Counted from the stretch's first letter, positions 25,331 to 33,881 are shown. The stretch: 64,000 bases of DNA from Chryseobacterium angstadtii (GCF_001045465.1 NZ_LFND01000009.1:48837-112836); one strand, 5' to 3'. The notes: generated by a model not told the origin, from the letters alone. Program-made: numbers and translations.

Positions 25331-25901
25331 AGGAAGACTGGAAGCTTTCAGTGATGGTGTCCTGGCTATCATTATTACCATCATGGTCCTTGAACTGAAG
25401 GTTCCGGAAGGGAGCAATTGGGCGAATCTCAAGCCTCTTATTCCTAAGTTTCTGGCTTATATTTTCAGTTTTATTTATGTAGGAATTTACTGGAACAATC
25501 ATCACCATCTCTTTCAGGCGGTGAAAAAAATCAACGGAAGTATTCTGTGGGCGAATCTTCACCTTCTGTTCTGGCTGTCTCTGATGCCTGTTGCCACGGA
25601 ATGGATTGGTGCCACCCATTTTGCTAAAAATCCCGTTGCAGCATACGGAATATGCCTTATTATGTCGGCGGTGGCTTATACTATTTTAGAGAATCTCATC
25701 ATCCGTTGTGAAGGAGAAAATTCCAAGTTGAAAGAAGCTATTCACACGAAGTTTAAAGAGTATATTTCTATTGTATTTTATGTCCTCGGAATCGCAGTTT
25801 CATTTTTTTATCCTTATATTGCCATAGGTTTTTATTATATCGTGGCTCTTATATGGCTGATTCCGGACCGAAGAATCGAAAAAACATTAAAAGAAAATTG
25901 A
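25323..25901 (+). CDS. TMEM175-family potassium channel (DUF1211)
   Basis: A 192-residue membrane protein with six predicted helices. The hallmark FSDGVLAIIITIMVLEL (residues 10-26) is the selectivity-filter helix of bacterial TMEM175 channels, which form tetramers passing K+. The following helices include FLAYIFSFIYVGIYWNNHHH and the IAVSFFYPYIAIGFYYIVALIWL pair. It overlaps the FMN reductase gene by 8 bp and is followed by YjdI with a single base between, so it belongs to the same transcript. Why a potassium channel sits in a redox operon is not obvious. Confidence 0.9.
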   Translation: MTKGRLEAFSDGVLAIIITIMVLELKVPEGSNWANLKPLIPKFLAYIFSFIYVGIYWNNHHHLFQAVKKINGSILWANLHLLFWLSLMPVATEWIGATHFAKNPVAAYGICLIMSAVAYTILENLIIRCEGENSKLKEAIHTKFKEYISIVFYVLGIAVSFFYPYIAIGFYYIVALIWLIPDRRIEKTLKEN

Positions 25902-25902
25902 T

Positions 25903-26121
25903 ATGGAAACACACGAATATCCTAACGGCAGTATCACTGTCATCTGGCAGCCCCAGAAGTGTATCCACTCGGCTGTCTGCGTAAAAATGCTTCCCAAAGT
26001 CTACAATCCTAAAGACAGACCCTGGATAAAAGCTGAAAACGCAAGCCCTGAGGAGCTTAAAAATCAGATAGACCAATGCCCTTCAGGAGCATTAAGTTAT
26101 AAATTCAATACCAAACAATAA
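25903..26121 (+). CDS. YjdI-family iron-sulfur cluster protein (divergent 4Fe-4S)
   Basis: A 72-residue protein of the Fer4_19/YjdI family. Seen: VIWQPQKCIHSAVCVKMLPKVY, the family opening with two cysteines, the PWIKAENAS segment, and QIDQCPSGALSY with a third cysteine. The short length and motif order match the family, which is thought to carry one Fe-S cluster. The stop overlaps the start of the OsmC gene by one base. The YjdI-GNAT(YjdJ) pairing seen in other genomes is also kept here within a few genes. Confidence 0.88.
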   Translation: METHEYPNGSITVIWQPQKCIHSAVCVKMLPKVYNPKDRPWIKAENASPEELKNQIDQCPSGALSYKFNTKQ

Positions 26122-26516
26122 TGGCGGTAACCGTAAAAGCAAGCTTAGGCAAAACAAAATATTATACTGAGGTAACGGCCGGTGAAAATCAGATCATTAC
26201 CGATGAACCGGTAGACAAAGGAGGACAGAATAAAGGTTTCAATCCTATGGAAATTCTGGCCACCTCTCTGGCAAGCTGTACAGCTGCTACATTAAGAATG
26301 TACATCGAAAGAAAGGAATGGGATGTGGAAAACATCCATGTAGAAGTGGAACTTGAAAACTATCCTTTAACCAAAAGAGCAATTTTCAAAAGAGACATTA
26401 CTTTCGAAGGTATTCTGGATGACGAACAGATGAAAAGGTTGCATACCATTGCAGATGCCTGCCCTATACACAAAATATTAACCAACGAAATAGAAATACT
26501 AACCAAATTCTCATAA
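26121..26516 (+). CDS. OsmC-family peroxiredoxin-like protein
   Basis: A 131-residue OsmC/YhfA-type protein. Both family cysteines are present: Cys53 in TSLASCTAATLRMYIER and the second in IADACPIHKIL near the C-terminus; in characterised OsmC/Ohr proteins this pair reduces organic hydroperoxides. The NPMEILA motif before the first cysteine is also typical. It overlaps the YjdI stop by one base and is followed 1 bp later by a GNAT gene, so it is clearly in an operon. Cytoplasmic. Confidence 0.92.
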   Translation: MAVTVKASLGKTKYYTEVTAGENQIITDEPVDKGGQNKGFNPMEILATSLASCTAATLRMYIERKEWDVENIHVEVELENYPLTKRAIFKRDITFEGILDDEQMKRLHTIADACPIHKILTNEIEILTKFS

Positions 26517-26517
26517 G

Positions 26518-26805
26518 ATGATCGAAGTAAAACAAAACAACGACGAGAAACACGGAAGTTTTGAGGCTTTCATAGACGGAAGACGCGCAGGTATGATGAC
26601 CTACACCTGGGCGGGAGAAGAAAGATTTATCATTGACCACACCGAGGTGGAAGAAGCCTACAACGGAAAAGGCGTAGGAAAAGAAATGCTTCTGGCAGCA
26701 GTAGATTTTGCCAGGAAAAACAACAAAAAAATCATTCCTCTTTGTCCGTTTGCCAAAGCAAGTTTTCAGAAAAGTGAGGAGCTGCAGGATGTTTTAGTCA
26801 ACTGA
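26518..26805 (+). CDS. Small GNAT-family N-acetyltransferase
   Basis: A 95-residue YjdJ-type GNAT. Seen: MTYTWAGEERFIIDHTEVEEAYNGKGVGKEML, where EAYNGKGVG is the acetyl-CoA-binding loop, and the terminal IIPLCPFAKASFQKSEE with the conserved CPFA motif. It is the last gene of the stress/redox run and is followed by a terminator. It is a paralogue in design of the gene at 23494. The substrate is unknown. Confidence 0.88.
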   Translation: MIEVKQNNDEKHGSFEAFIDGRRAGMMTYTWAGEERFIIDHTEVEEAYNGKGVGKEMLLAAVDFARKNNKKIIPLCPFAKASFQKSEELQDVLVN

Positions 26806-26829
26806 CCTTAATTTCTATCCTTAAAATAC

Positions 26830-26866
26830 AGGCCTTTCAGAGTTTAACATCTGGAAGGCTTTTTCT
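26830..26866 (+). terminator. Terminator of the stress/redox operon
   Basis: An imperfect 11-bp stem (one bulged G) between about 26830-26841 and 26850-26861, then TTTTTCTTTTTC. Confidence 0.6.
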
Positions 26867-26889
26867 TTTTCAGCAGAACAGAAAAAAAC

Positions 26890-26897
26890 TATATTTG
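26890..26897 (+). promoter_or_regulatory. -7 element before the solute symporter gene
   Basis: TATATTTG fits TAnnTTTG and lies 22 bp before the ATG. No -33 TTTG is visible in the pyrimidine-rich stretch upstream. Confidence 0.4.
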
Positions 26898-26919
26898 CTA
26901 AAATTTTAATTAAAAAACT

Positions 26920-28359
26920 ATGTCTCCAGTTATATTGCTGTCTATTATTATCGTCTACTTCGCATTGTTGCTGTGGGTAGCCTACAGAACAGGTAAAGGA
27001 AGTGATAATGAAAGTTTCTTTATTGGAAACCGTAAGAGTAACTGGATGCTGGTGGCTTTTGGAATGATTGGAACATCGCTTTCCGGAGTCACATTTGTAA
27101 GTGTTCCCGGGGCAGTAGGAAATGATAAATTCGGATACCTGCAGATCACTTTGGGATATCTTATCGGGTATATTGTGGTGGCGTATGTTCTTCTGCCTTT
27201 GTATTACCGTCTGAAGCTTACTTCTATTTACGGATATCTTCAGCAGAGAATGGGACAGCTTTCCTATAAATCGGGAGCATGGATTTTCATTGTTTCGAGA
27301 TTGGTTGGAGCTACAGCACGACTGTATCTTGTGGTGAATATCCTTCAGATTTCTATTCTGGACAGTTTAGGCGTTCCATTTATTGTAACTACACTGATTA
27401 TTCTGGCCATGATTATTCTTTATACTTATGAAGGCGGTGTAAAAACAATTGTCTGGACAGATACCTTACAGACTTCCTGTATGCTTTTAGGATTGATTAT
27501 CTGTACGGTGTATATGCTTAATCATTTAGGTTTAAGTTTTGGAGAAAGTTTTACGGCAATGCAGGATAAAGGCTACACAAGAATCTTTGATTTTGATCCG
27601 AACCAAAAAAGTTTTTTCATTAAACAGATTCTTGCTGGAGCATTCATCACGATTACCATGACGGGAATTGATCAGGAAATGATGCAAAAAAGCTTATCCG
27701 TAACCAGACTGAAAGATTCACAGAAAAACATGGTGACTTTAGGCTTCATCCTTCTGGGTGTGATTTCACTGTTTCTTTATATGGGTGGACTTCTTCACCT
27801 TTACGGAGCACAGGAACATGTAACCAGCTCCGGAGATCAGCTTTTCCCTGATGTAGCCCTGAACCATATGCCCGGGTTTATTTCTATCATCTTTATTATT
27901 GCTCTTATTTCAGCCTTATTTCCAAGTGCAGACGGAGCGATGACCGCCCTTACTTCTTCATTATGTATTGATATTTTCGGGATGAAGGAAAAGACAGACT
28001 GGGATGATTCCAAAAAAGAAAAATTCAGAAAAAGAATACACCTTATTGTGGCATTATCTTTCCTGATCATGGTGATTATTTTTAAAGTCATCAATGACAA
28101 TTCCATGATTGGTCTTATTCTAAAACTGGCCGGATTTACCTACGGACCGCTTCTTGGCCTTTTTGCTTTTGGAATTTTTACAAAATACAAGGTGAATGAC
28201 AAGCTTGTTCCTTACGTGTGTATAGCTGCTCCTGTGATTTCGTTCTTTATTGACAAATACCAGGAAAAACTGTTCGGAGATTTTAAAATCGGGCTGGAAT
28301 TGCTGATCATCAATGGATTGTTGACATTCATAGGGCTTTGGCTGATCAGAAAGAAATAA
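26920..28359 (+). CDS. Sodium:solute symporter (SSS family)
   Basis: A 479-residue inner-membrane transporter with about 13 helices that would use a sodium gradient to import a small solute. Seen: helix 1 (VILLSIIIVYFALLLWVAY), the FIGNRKSNWMLVAFGMIGTSLSGVTFVSVPG region that contains the conserved Na+-site loop, RLVGATARLYLV, and YEGGVKTIVWTDTLQ, the SSS signature. Family members carry proline, sialic acid, sugars or vitamins; the neighbouring SGNH hydrolase hints at a sugar-derived solute, but this is weak. It is transcribed alone or with the next gene (67 bp gap with a small hairpin). Confidence 0.93.
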   Translation: MSPVILLSIIIVYFALLLWVAYRTGKGSDNESFFIGNRKSNWMLVAFGMIGTSLSGVTFVSVPGAVGNDKFGYLQITLGYLIGYIVVAYVLLPLYYRLKLTSIYGYLQQRMGQLSYKSGAWIFIVSRLVGATARLYLVVNILQISILDSLGVPFIVTTLIILAMIILYTYEGGVKTIVWTDTLQTSCMLLGLIICTVYMLNHLGLSFGESFTAMQDKGYTRIFDFDPNQKSFFIKQILAGAFITITMTGIDQEMMQKSLSVTRLKDSQKNMVTLGFILLGVISLFLYMGGLLHLYGAQEHVTSSGDQLFPDVALNHMPGFISIIFIIALISALFPSADGAMTALTSSLCIDIFGMKEKTDWDDSKKEKFRKRIHLIVALSFLIMVIIFKVINDNSMIGLILKLAGFTYGPLLGLFAFGIFTKYKVNDKLVPYVCIAAPVISFFIDKYQEKLFGDFKIGLELLIINGLLTFIGLWLIRKK

Positions 28360-28368
28360 TGATAGAGT

Positions 28369-28388
28369 AAACGGGATAAAGCCCGTTT
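28369..28388 (+). terminator. Small hairpin after the symporter gene
   Basis: AAACGGG / CCCGTTT with a six-base loop; the tail is short, so termination may be partial. Confidence 0.4.
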
Positions 28389-28426
28389 CTATTGAATATT
28401 GGGTCCTGTAATAGATAACATTCAAT

Positions 28427-29116
28427 ATGAAAATATCAATATTCATAATATTTGGCTTGTTTTTAAGCCAGTTCGTCAACGCACAAAGCGCTGTTGATTT
28501 TGCTAATCTTGCCCGGTACAAGGAAGACAATTCGGTTCTTTTAAGTACCAGAAAAAAAATTGATGTGGTTTTTATGGGAAACTCCATTACTGAAGGATGG
28601 GTAAAAAGTCATCCGGAGTTTTTTTCTGAAAATAATTACACAGGCAGAGGAATCAGCGGACAGACTTCATCACAAATGCTTCTGCGCTTTCAGAATGATG
28701 TGATCGCTCTAAAACCGAAACTGGTGGTTATTAATGCCGGGACTAACGACATTGCTCAAAATGCAGGAATTTATGATCCTGAGTTTACTTTTAACACCAT
28801 AAAATCAATGGTACAGATTGCTGAAAGCAATGGAATAAAAGTAATTATTGCTTCTGTTTTGCCTGCAGCTTCATTTCCCTGGCGTAAAGAAATCACAGAT
28901 GTTCCCCAGAAAGTAGATGCCTTAAACAACAGGTTGAAACAATATGCCCAAAGCCGCAAAATTACCTTTGCAGATTACAACACTTCCATGCGGAACGAAA
29001 AAGGCGGTATGCGCGAGGGCCTTTCAATTGATGGCATTCATCCTAATTCTGCAGGATATGCCATTATGGAACCGATTATTAAAAAAGCCCTTAATAAAGC
29101 TTTAGGAAAAAAATAA
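28427..29116 (+). CDS. SGNH/GDSL hydrolase, secreted
   Basis: A 229-residue exported esterase-type enzyme. After the signal peptide (ending QFVNA-QSA) come all four SGNH blocks: block I VFMGNSITEGW (nucleophile Ser), block II GRGISGQTSSQ (oxyanion Gly), block III NAGTNDIAQN (oxyanion Asn), and block V DGIHPNSAGY (catalytic Asp and His). This fits acetylhydrolases or acyl-esterases acting on sugars or lipids outside the cytoplasm. It follows the symporter and precedes a small secreted protein on the same strand. Confidence 0.92.
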   Translation: MKISIFIIFGLFLSQFVNAQSAVDFANLARYKEDNSVLLSTRKKIDVVFMGNSITEGWVKSHPEFFSENNYTGRGISGQTSSQMLLRFQNDVIALKPKLVVINAGTNDIAQNAGIYDPEFTFNTIKSMVQIAESNGIKVIIASVLPAASFPWRKEITDVPQKVDALNNRLKQYAQSRKITFADYNTSMRNEKGGMREGLSIDGIHPNSAGYAIMEPIIKKALNKALGKK

Positions 29117-29152
29117 AATCATTATTCATCATCAATCACTAAACTATAAACC

Positions 29153-29671
29153 ATGAAAAAAATTATTTCTCTTTTTGTTTTTGTATGGACATTCAGCTGG
29201 GTGAGCGCTCAGGATTTTGAGATTTCCACTTTAAGAATGGGACCTTACAAAATTTTAATGGAAAAAGCTGAGATAGAAAAGCTTTCCGGAACCAAGCTGA
29301 AAATAACCTACGGTGAACAAAAAAACACGATAAAACACAATGGGGAAAACATTTCAATTGATCTTTATGAAAAATATCTGAGTGAAAGCCAACCCAGCGT
29401 TCCTGCTATTATGGGAATGATAACCACCAGCAAAAAATTTAAAACGAAAAGCGGAATCGGGATCGGAAATACCAAAGATGATCTGATTAATGCGTATAGA
29501 AATTATCCTAGCTTCAGTGTACATCCTGCCTGGAGCGACAAGAGTGAGAAACCACTTAAGGATACCGGATATTTCACTTTAGAAGACCTTGATGCCGGAA
29601 CGCAGCTTTCTTTTAAATTTGTTAATAATATCATTACAGAAATATCGGTATACCTTACTGAAGGCTGTTAG
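29153..29671 (+). CDS. Hypothetical secreted protein
   Basis: A 172-residue exported protein. The signal peptide is about residues 1-19 (ending SWVSAQ). The mature part has a central GIGIGNTKDDLINAYRNYPSF, a pattern seen in several small Bacteroidetes periplasmic proteins where an ORF of this kind tracks a folding domain, and a final single cysteine (TEGC). I do not recognise a catalytic motif. It lies 36 bp after the SGNH hydrolase and ends before a clear terminator, so the two are probably cotranscribed. Confidence 0.75.
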   Translation: MKKIISLFVFVWTFSWVSAQDFEISTLRMGPYKILMEKAEIEKLSGTKLKITYGEQKNTIKHNGENISIDLYEKYLSESQPSVPAIMGMITTSKKFKTKSGIGIGNTKDDLINAYRNYPSFSVHPAWSDKSEKPLKDTGYFTLEDLDAGTQLSFKFVNNIITEISVYLTEGC

Positions 29672-29697
29672 AATCGGTATTTCCCTGAGATAATTCT

Positions 29698-29725
29698 AAA
29701 TCCGGATCACAAGTCCGGATTTTTG
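29698..29725 (+). terminator. Terminator before transketolase
   Basis: AATCCGGA / TCCGGATT, an 8-bp stem with a seven-base loop and a TTTT tail. Confidence 0.75.
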
Positions 29726-29781
29726 CATTTCCATAAGCCGTTAAAAAATTGTAAATTCGCGTGCAAATAAATCGAGATATA

Positions 29782-30633
29782 ATGAGTAAAAGTATTGAAG
29801 AGTTAAAATCTCTTACTACGCAGATCAGAAGAGACATTTTAAGAATGGTTCACGCTGTAAATTCAGGGCACCCGGGCGGAAGTTTAGGTTGTACGGAATT
29901 TTTCACAGCGCTTTACGGAAAGGTGATGAATTACAAGCTGCCTTTCACTATGGAGGGGAAGAATGAGGATCATTTTTATCTTTCAAACGGGCATATTTCC
30001 CCGGTTTACTATTCTACTTTAGCGAGATTTAACTTCTTTCCGGTAGAAGAACTGAAAACTTTCAGAAAACTGGATTCAAGACTTCAGGGCCACCCAACTA
30101 CTCACGAAGGTCTTCCGGGAATCAGAATTGCTTCCGGATCTCTTGGTCAGGGGCTTTCTGTAGCACTTGGTGTAGCTCAGGGTAAGAAACTGGACGGAGA
30201 CTCATCTCTTGTTTACACGCTTCACGGAGACGGTGAACTTCAGGAAGGTCAGGTTTGGGAAGCTTTCATGTACGCTGCTGCTAAAAAAGTGGATAATATC
30301 ATTTCTACTATTGACTACAACGGACGTCAGATTGACGGAGATACAGATGATGTATTAAGCTTAGGAAATCTTCATGCTAAACTTGAAGCATTCGGATGGA
30401 CAGTTTTAGAAGAGAAAAACGGTAACGATCTTGAAGCAGTAATTGCGATCCTTGAGAAAGCAAAAACTGAAACAGGAAAAGGAAAACCGGTAGTAATCCT
30501 TCTTCATACGGAAATGGGTTACGGAGTAGATTATATGATGGGAAGCCATGCATGGCACGGAAAAGCTCCAAATGACGAGCAGCTTGAAACGGCATTCAAA
30601 CAATTATACCTGGAATCTCCTGCTGATTATTAG
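29782..30633 (+). CDS. Transketolase, N-terminal (TPP-binding) subunit
   Basis: A 283-residue half of a split transketolase, which moves two-carbon units between sugar phosphates in the pentose phosphate pathway. Seen: VNSGHPGGSLG near the start, GHPTTHEGLPGIRIASGSLGQGLSVA, and the TPP/Mg motif GDGELQEGQVWEAFMYAA...DYNGRQIDG. I place the start at ATG 29782; the frame is also open from a GTG at 29761. The C-terminal half is encoded 98 bp downstream, as in many bacteria with split enzymes. Cytoplasmic. Confidence 0.93.
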   Translation: MSKSIEELKSLTTQIRRDILRMVHAVNSGHPGGSLGCTEFFTALYGKVMNYKLPFTMEGKNEDHFYLSNGHISPVYYSTLARFNFFPVEELKTFRKLDSRLQGHPTTHEGLPGIRIASGSLGQGLSVALGVAQGKKLDGDSSLVYTLHGDGELQEGQVWEAFMYAAAKKVDNIISTIDYNGRQIDGDTDDVLSLGNLHAKLEAFGWTVLEEKNGNDLEAVIAILEKAKTETGKGKPVVILLHTEMGYGVDYMMGSHAWHGKAPNDEQLETAFKQLYLESPADY

Positions 30634-30731
30634 TCATCAATGATCAATAATAAAGGTAAATGATCATGCTTTTTATCTCTTTATAAACAGCTATCATTTA
30701 TCAATTATCAAAAAAACTTTAGTAAAAAAAA

Positions 30732-31679
30732 ATGAAATATACATATACAGAAAAAAAGGACACACGTTCAGGATTCGGAGCCGGATTAGCAGAACTTGCC
30801 GATAAAAACCCTAACGTAGTGGCACTTTGTGCAGACCTTATCGGTTCTTTGAAAATGGAGAAATTCATCGAGAAAGCACCTGAAAGATTTTTTCAGATAG
30901 GGATTGCAGAAGCCAACATGATGGGAATTGCTGCGGGTTTAAGCATCACTGGAAAAATTCCTTTTACAGGAACTTTTGCGAACTTTTCTACTTCAAGAGT
31001 ATATGATCAGATCCGTCAGTCTATTGCCTATTCAGGTAAAAATGTAAAGATCTGTGCTTCTCATGCCGGTCTTACTTTAGGGGAAGACGGTGCTACTCAC
31101 CAAGTTCTTGAAGATATCGGTATGATGAAAATGCTTCCTGGAATGACAGTAATCAACCCTTGTGACTACAACCAGACCAAAGCAGCAACTATTGCTATCG
31201 CTGAACACGAAGGTCCTGTATATTTAAGATTCGGAAGACCTACCGTTCCTGTATTTATTCCTGAAGACATGCCTTTCGAAATTGGAAAAGGAATTCTTCT
31301 TCAGGAAGGTACTGATGTAACGATTGTTGCTACAGGACACCTGGTTTGGGAGTCTCTTGTAGCTGCAGACGAGCTTGAAAAAGAAGGTATTTCCTGTGAG
31401 GTGATCAATATCCACACGATCAAACCTCTGGATGAAGAAATCATCATTAAATCTGTTGAAAAAACAGGTAAGATTGTTACGGCTGAAGAGCACAACTATC
31501 TTGGTGGTTTAGGAGAATCTGTAGCGGGAATGCTTGCCAGAAAAAGACCTACAAGACAGGAGTTTGTAGCAGTAAACGATACTTTCGGAGAATCTGCAAC
31601 GCCTGCTGAGCTTATGAAAAAATACAAAATCGACGCTGCTGCTGTAAAAGAGGCTGTGAAGAGAATTTTAGCGAACTAA
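30732..31679 (+). CDS. Transketolase, C-terminal (pyrimidine-binding) subunit
   Basis: A 315-residue partner of the preceding subunit. It carries the pyrimidine-binding domain (residues 1-170: GIAEANMMGIAAGLSITGKIPFTGTFANF with the glutamate that activates TPP, and LTLGEDGATHQ), then the C-terminal domain (DVTIVATGHLVWESLVAA, EEHNYLGGLGESVA). The two halves together equal a full transketolase minus fusion linker. The gene ends at a strong terminator. Confidence 0.93.
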   Translation: MKYTYTEKKDTRSGFGAGLAELADKNPNVVALCADLIGSLKMEKFIEKAPERFFQIGIAEANMMGIAAGLSITGKIPFTGTFANFSTSRVYDQIRQSIAYSGKNVKICASHAGLTLGEDGATHQVLEDIGMMKMLPGMTVINPCDYNQTKAATIAIAEHEGPVYLRFGRPTVPVFIPEDMPFEIGKGILLQEGTDVTIVATGHLVWESLVAADELEKEGISCEVINIHTIKPLDEEIIIKSVEKTGKIVTAEEHNYLGGLGESVAGMLARKRPTRQEFVAVNDTFGESATPAELMKKYKIDAAAVKEAVKRILAN

Positions 31680-31700
31680 GTTACGCTATCAGATATACTG

Positions 31701-31739
31701 GCTCGGGCTGTTTCTTCGAAACAGCCCGAGCTTTTTTTT
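31701..31739 (+). terminator. Strong terminator after transketolase
   Basis: A perfect 14-bp GC-rich stem (31701-31714 with 31718-31731), a TTC loop and eight T residues. Confidence 0.92.
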
Positions 31740-31783
31740 GGAGAATCAGGGTGTTTGTAGATTAGATTTCAGATGGATGGGAT

Positions 31784-31808
31784 GGTGGCTTCGAGGGCCT
31801 CAGCCACC
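31784..31808 (+). repeat. 25-bp palindromic intergenic repeat, copy 3
   Basis: GGTGGCTTCGAG, the two bases GG, then CCTCAGCCACC. The arms match copies at 14187 and 50643. The stretch that follows (31855-31955) has reverse-strand words of the G-rich element (CAGCAACCAGCAACTCC, ACCCTCAAAC, ACCCGAGACCC). Confidence 0.7.
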
Positions 31809-31965
31809 ATGGGTATTAGCCGCCAGATTTCAGATGTGTCTTGGGATATGAGTTTAGAGATTTGAACTAGTAAAACAGCAACCAGCAACTCCCTGCTCTA
31901 AAACCCTCAAACGCTACTACTCTCCTACCCGAGACCCATACCCCGAAACATTTAACTCCAACGTA

Positions 31966-32478
31966 CTACTGCGGTCTGTTCATAGGAACATTCAACGCAT
32001 CCAGTACCGGAAATAATATGGTATTCTGAAATTCGTCTTCTTTTATGCGGGAGGCTGCAGATCCGGAAAAATAATTACTGATTCTATAGTTTTTAACAAA
32101 CTGATTTCTCTTTTTACCGATCACGTAGTAATAACCTCCACTGTCTTCATTAATAAAATAGGTCATTTCATCGAAGTTCATGATCTTTTGGGTAAAAAAT
32201 AATTTCCGGTAGATACATTTCTCTCTTTTATCGAAAATGTATTTTACAGGAACTCTGAAAAGCAGATCTATCAGAAAATATCCCATGTAAACCACCCAGA
32301 GGGAAACGGCAATAACCAATGCTTTTTCAGACAGTATATTTTTGAAATAATATAATACAGGGGCCACAAGAACACCGGCTGCCAGCCACCATTTCAGAGT
32401 ACGCAGAAAGTTATAATTGGGCATAAAGCTTATTTCACTTCCATTTTCTTCGAATTTGTACTGATCTATGGTATTCAT
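31966..32478 (-). CDS. Hypothetical membrane protein
   Basis: A 170-residue protein with two transmembrane helices (about residues 30-48 and 52-75: WWLAAGVLVAPVLYYF and ALVIAVSLWVVYMGYFLIDLLF) followed by a soluble beta-rich part (KYIFDKREKCIYRKLFF...YYYVIGKKRNQF) that resembles a bacterial PH-like domain. It overlaps the upstream gene by 4 bp (ATGA), so the two are translated together. Both have the same two-helix plus beta layout and may form one complex. No function can be assigned. Confidence 0.65.
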   Translation of the reverse strand: MNTIDQYKFEENGSEISFMPNYNFLRTLKWWLAAGVLVAPVLYYFKNILSEKALVIAVSLWVVYMGYFLIDLLFRVPVKYIFDKREKCIYRKLFFTQKIMNFDEMTYFINEDSGGYYYVIGKKRNQFVKNYRISNYFSGSAASRIKEDEFQNTILFPVLDALNVPMNRPQ

Positions 32479-32939
32479 CGGATGTTTTCGTTTAAACTCA
32501 TAATATCTTCGGTTTCGTTCACCATTTTCTGTATTCCTTTATGGGTAAGGGCCTGCCCGATGGTCAGTTTCTCCTCTTTTCCGTTAACGTTAAAGTGAAT
32601 GGCAAGCATTACGTTGGTGGTGATAAATCCCATGTATTTCATTGCTACTACCCGAAAACCGGTAAAATCTGCGAAAGAATATGTTTTTGCGGGAACAAAA
32701 ATACTGTGTTTTCCGGTTACTGTTTTCTGCACGGTATCTATGACCAGCTTTTTCGCGAAAAAATTGACGATGATCAGCACTCCAAATGCGATGAGTACTA
32801 CTCCCAGTAAGGGAAGGCGAATTTTATAAACCATTCCTGCCGCAATGAACATCAGAATCGCCAGTATGAAAATAAATACAGGCTGGTTTTTAAAAATAAA
32901 AAGGGTTCCGTCTTTTCTGTAAAATTGATAATTCTTCAT
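32475..32939 (-). CDS. Hypothetical membrane protein
   Basis: A 154-residue protein with two adjacent helices (FIFILAILMFIAAGMVY and LPLLGVVLIAFGVLIIVNFF, about residues 27-63) and a C-terminal soluble region (LVIDTVQKTVTGKHSIFVPAKTYSF) that looks like a small PH-like beta domain. It precedes the similarly built 170-residue gene with a 4-bp overlap. Unknown function; possible paralogues by layout, though the sequences differ. Confidence 0.65.
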   Translation of the reverse strand: MKNYQFYRKDGTLFIFKNQPVFIFILAILMFIAAGMVYKIRLPLLGVVLIAFGVLIIVNFFAKKLVIDTVQKTVTGKHSIFVPAKTYSFADFTGFRVVAMKYMGFITTNVMLAIHFNVNGKEEKLTIGQALTHKGIQKMVNETEDIMSLNENIR

Positions 32940-32969
32940 GATTAATAGTAATGTATAAATGGATATTTT

Positions 32970-33521
32970 TTATGATGTATAGCGTTCTGCAATTTCATCG
33001 TTATTCAGGCTCTGCAGCGTATTCAAATCTGTTTTAAAATAGCTGTCATGAATGGAGAAATAAGCATCTGTGCGGTTTTCTGTTTGTATTGACGCTTTTT
33101 TCCAGGAGTCGAAGAACCAGTTTTCAAAAATTTCATATTTCTCATCATTGTAATCATCCATCACTTCATCAAAATCTTCTTCGTCTTCATACTGTTCCTG
33201 AAAGTCTGAAGCTTCTGTCCATAATTTTTCAGGTATAAAAGCGGTCCAATCATCGGTTTCATTCTCCTGCTTTCTTCTTTGATCGCCCATCTTATATGTT
33301 TTAGTGAGAATGTCTCCGGCTTTATCTGTACCCCAAGCTATGATATCCAGATAATCGTATTCATATTCGAAATATAAAGCTTTGAGATCTTTTTCATTCT
33401 TCCCTTCAAGATAATTTAATCGGTCTCCGTCAATGATGTGTACAAGGTCTTTAATGAAAGATTCCTGAGCTTCCTCCAGATAATTTTTTAAATCAATATT
33501 AAGTTGTTTAAAGCTCTGCAT
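32970..33521 (-). CDS. Hypothetical acidic soluble protein
   Basis: A 183-residue cytoplasmic protein, rich in Asp, Glu, Tyr and Trp, with no signal or membrane segment. The central region (EDEEDFDEVMDDYNDEKYEIFENWFFDSWKKA) is strongly acidic. The overall look, aromatic-rich and acidic, is common for DUF-type accessory or immunity-like proteins, but I do not recognise the family. It starts 30 bp upstream of the two membrane genes and probably heads their operon. Confidence 0.65.
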   Translation of the reverse strand: MQSFKQLNIDLKNYLEEAQESFIKDLVHIIDGDRLNYLEGKNEKDLKALYFEYEYDYLDIIAWGTDKAGDILTKTYKMGDQRRKQENETDDWTAFIPEKLWTEASDFQEQYEDEEDFDEVMDDYNDEKYEIFENWFFDSWKKASIQTENRTDAYFSIHDSYFKTDLNTLQSLNNDEIAERYTS

Positions 33522-33653
33522 ACTTCAATTTTATGGTTTTGGTGATGATGATGGTGATCAAGATACAAAAATAGATGAAAAATTAAATAGTCGGAATCAT
33601 CATCTATGATAGTTTCTGCGTTATTTTTTGCATGCATGTCATTTTACGACCCT

Positions 33654-33676
33654 ATAACATAGGCCTATTATGTTAT
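33654..33676. promoter_or_regulatory. Dyad-symmetric site upstream of the peptide cluster
   Basis: ATAACATA and TATGTTAT flank a 7-bp centre that itself reads GGCCTAT. It could be an operator. The rest of the 471-bp gap (33522-33992) contains no gene; other signals are listed separately. Confidence 0.35.
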
Positions 33677-33828
33677 TTATCTAATGATTTAATCCTCAAA
33701 ATCCGACTCTAAGATTCTCAGTTTTTACTTAATAAAATTTCCAAGCATGGGAATTTTCCGGTTTCATTTCAATGTGTACAATCTTACATCTTTCAGGGAT
33801 AAATCTACAATAAACCCGCACGTTAATT

Positions 33829-33881
33829 CACATCAATGAGATGTAATAATCTATAGTTTTGAAATCATCAACGTTGATGTG
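33829..33881 (+). promoter_or_regulatory. Candidate promoter/operator of the grasp-with-spasm cluster
   Basis: A -7-like TAGTTTTG (33854-33861) is flanked by CACATCAA (33829-33836) and TTGATGTG (33874-33881). A perfect 14-bp palindrome CATCAACGTTGATG (33866-33879) covers the expected start of transcription. No -33 TTTG is seen. The arrangement suggests repressor binding around the promoter; it is inference. A smaller hairpin (AAACCC/GGGTTT) lies in the leader near 33940-33955. Confidence 0.4.

Noticed and set aside
29655..29837. 60-residue minus-strand ORF before transketolase
   Set aside because: It runs across a terminator hairpin and the transketolase start; no support.
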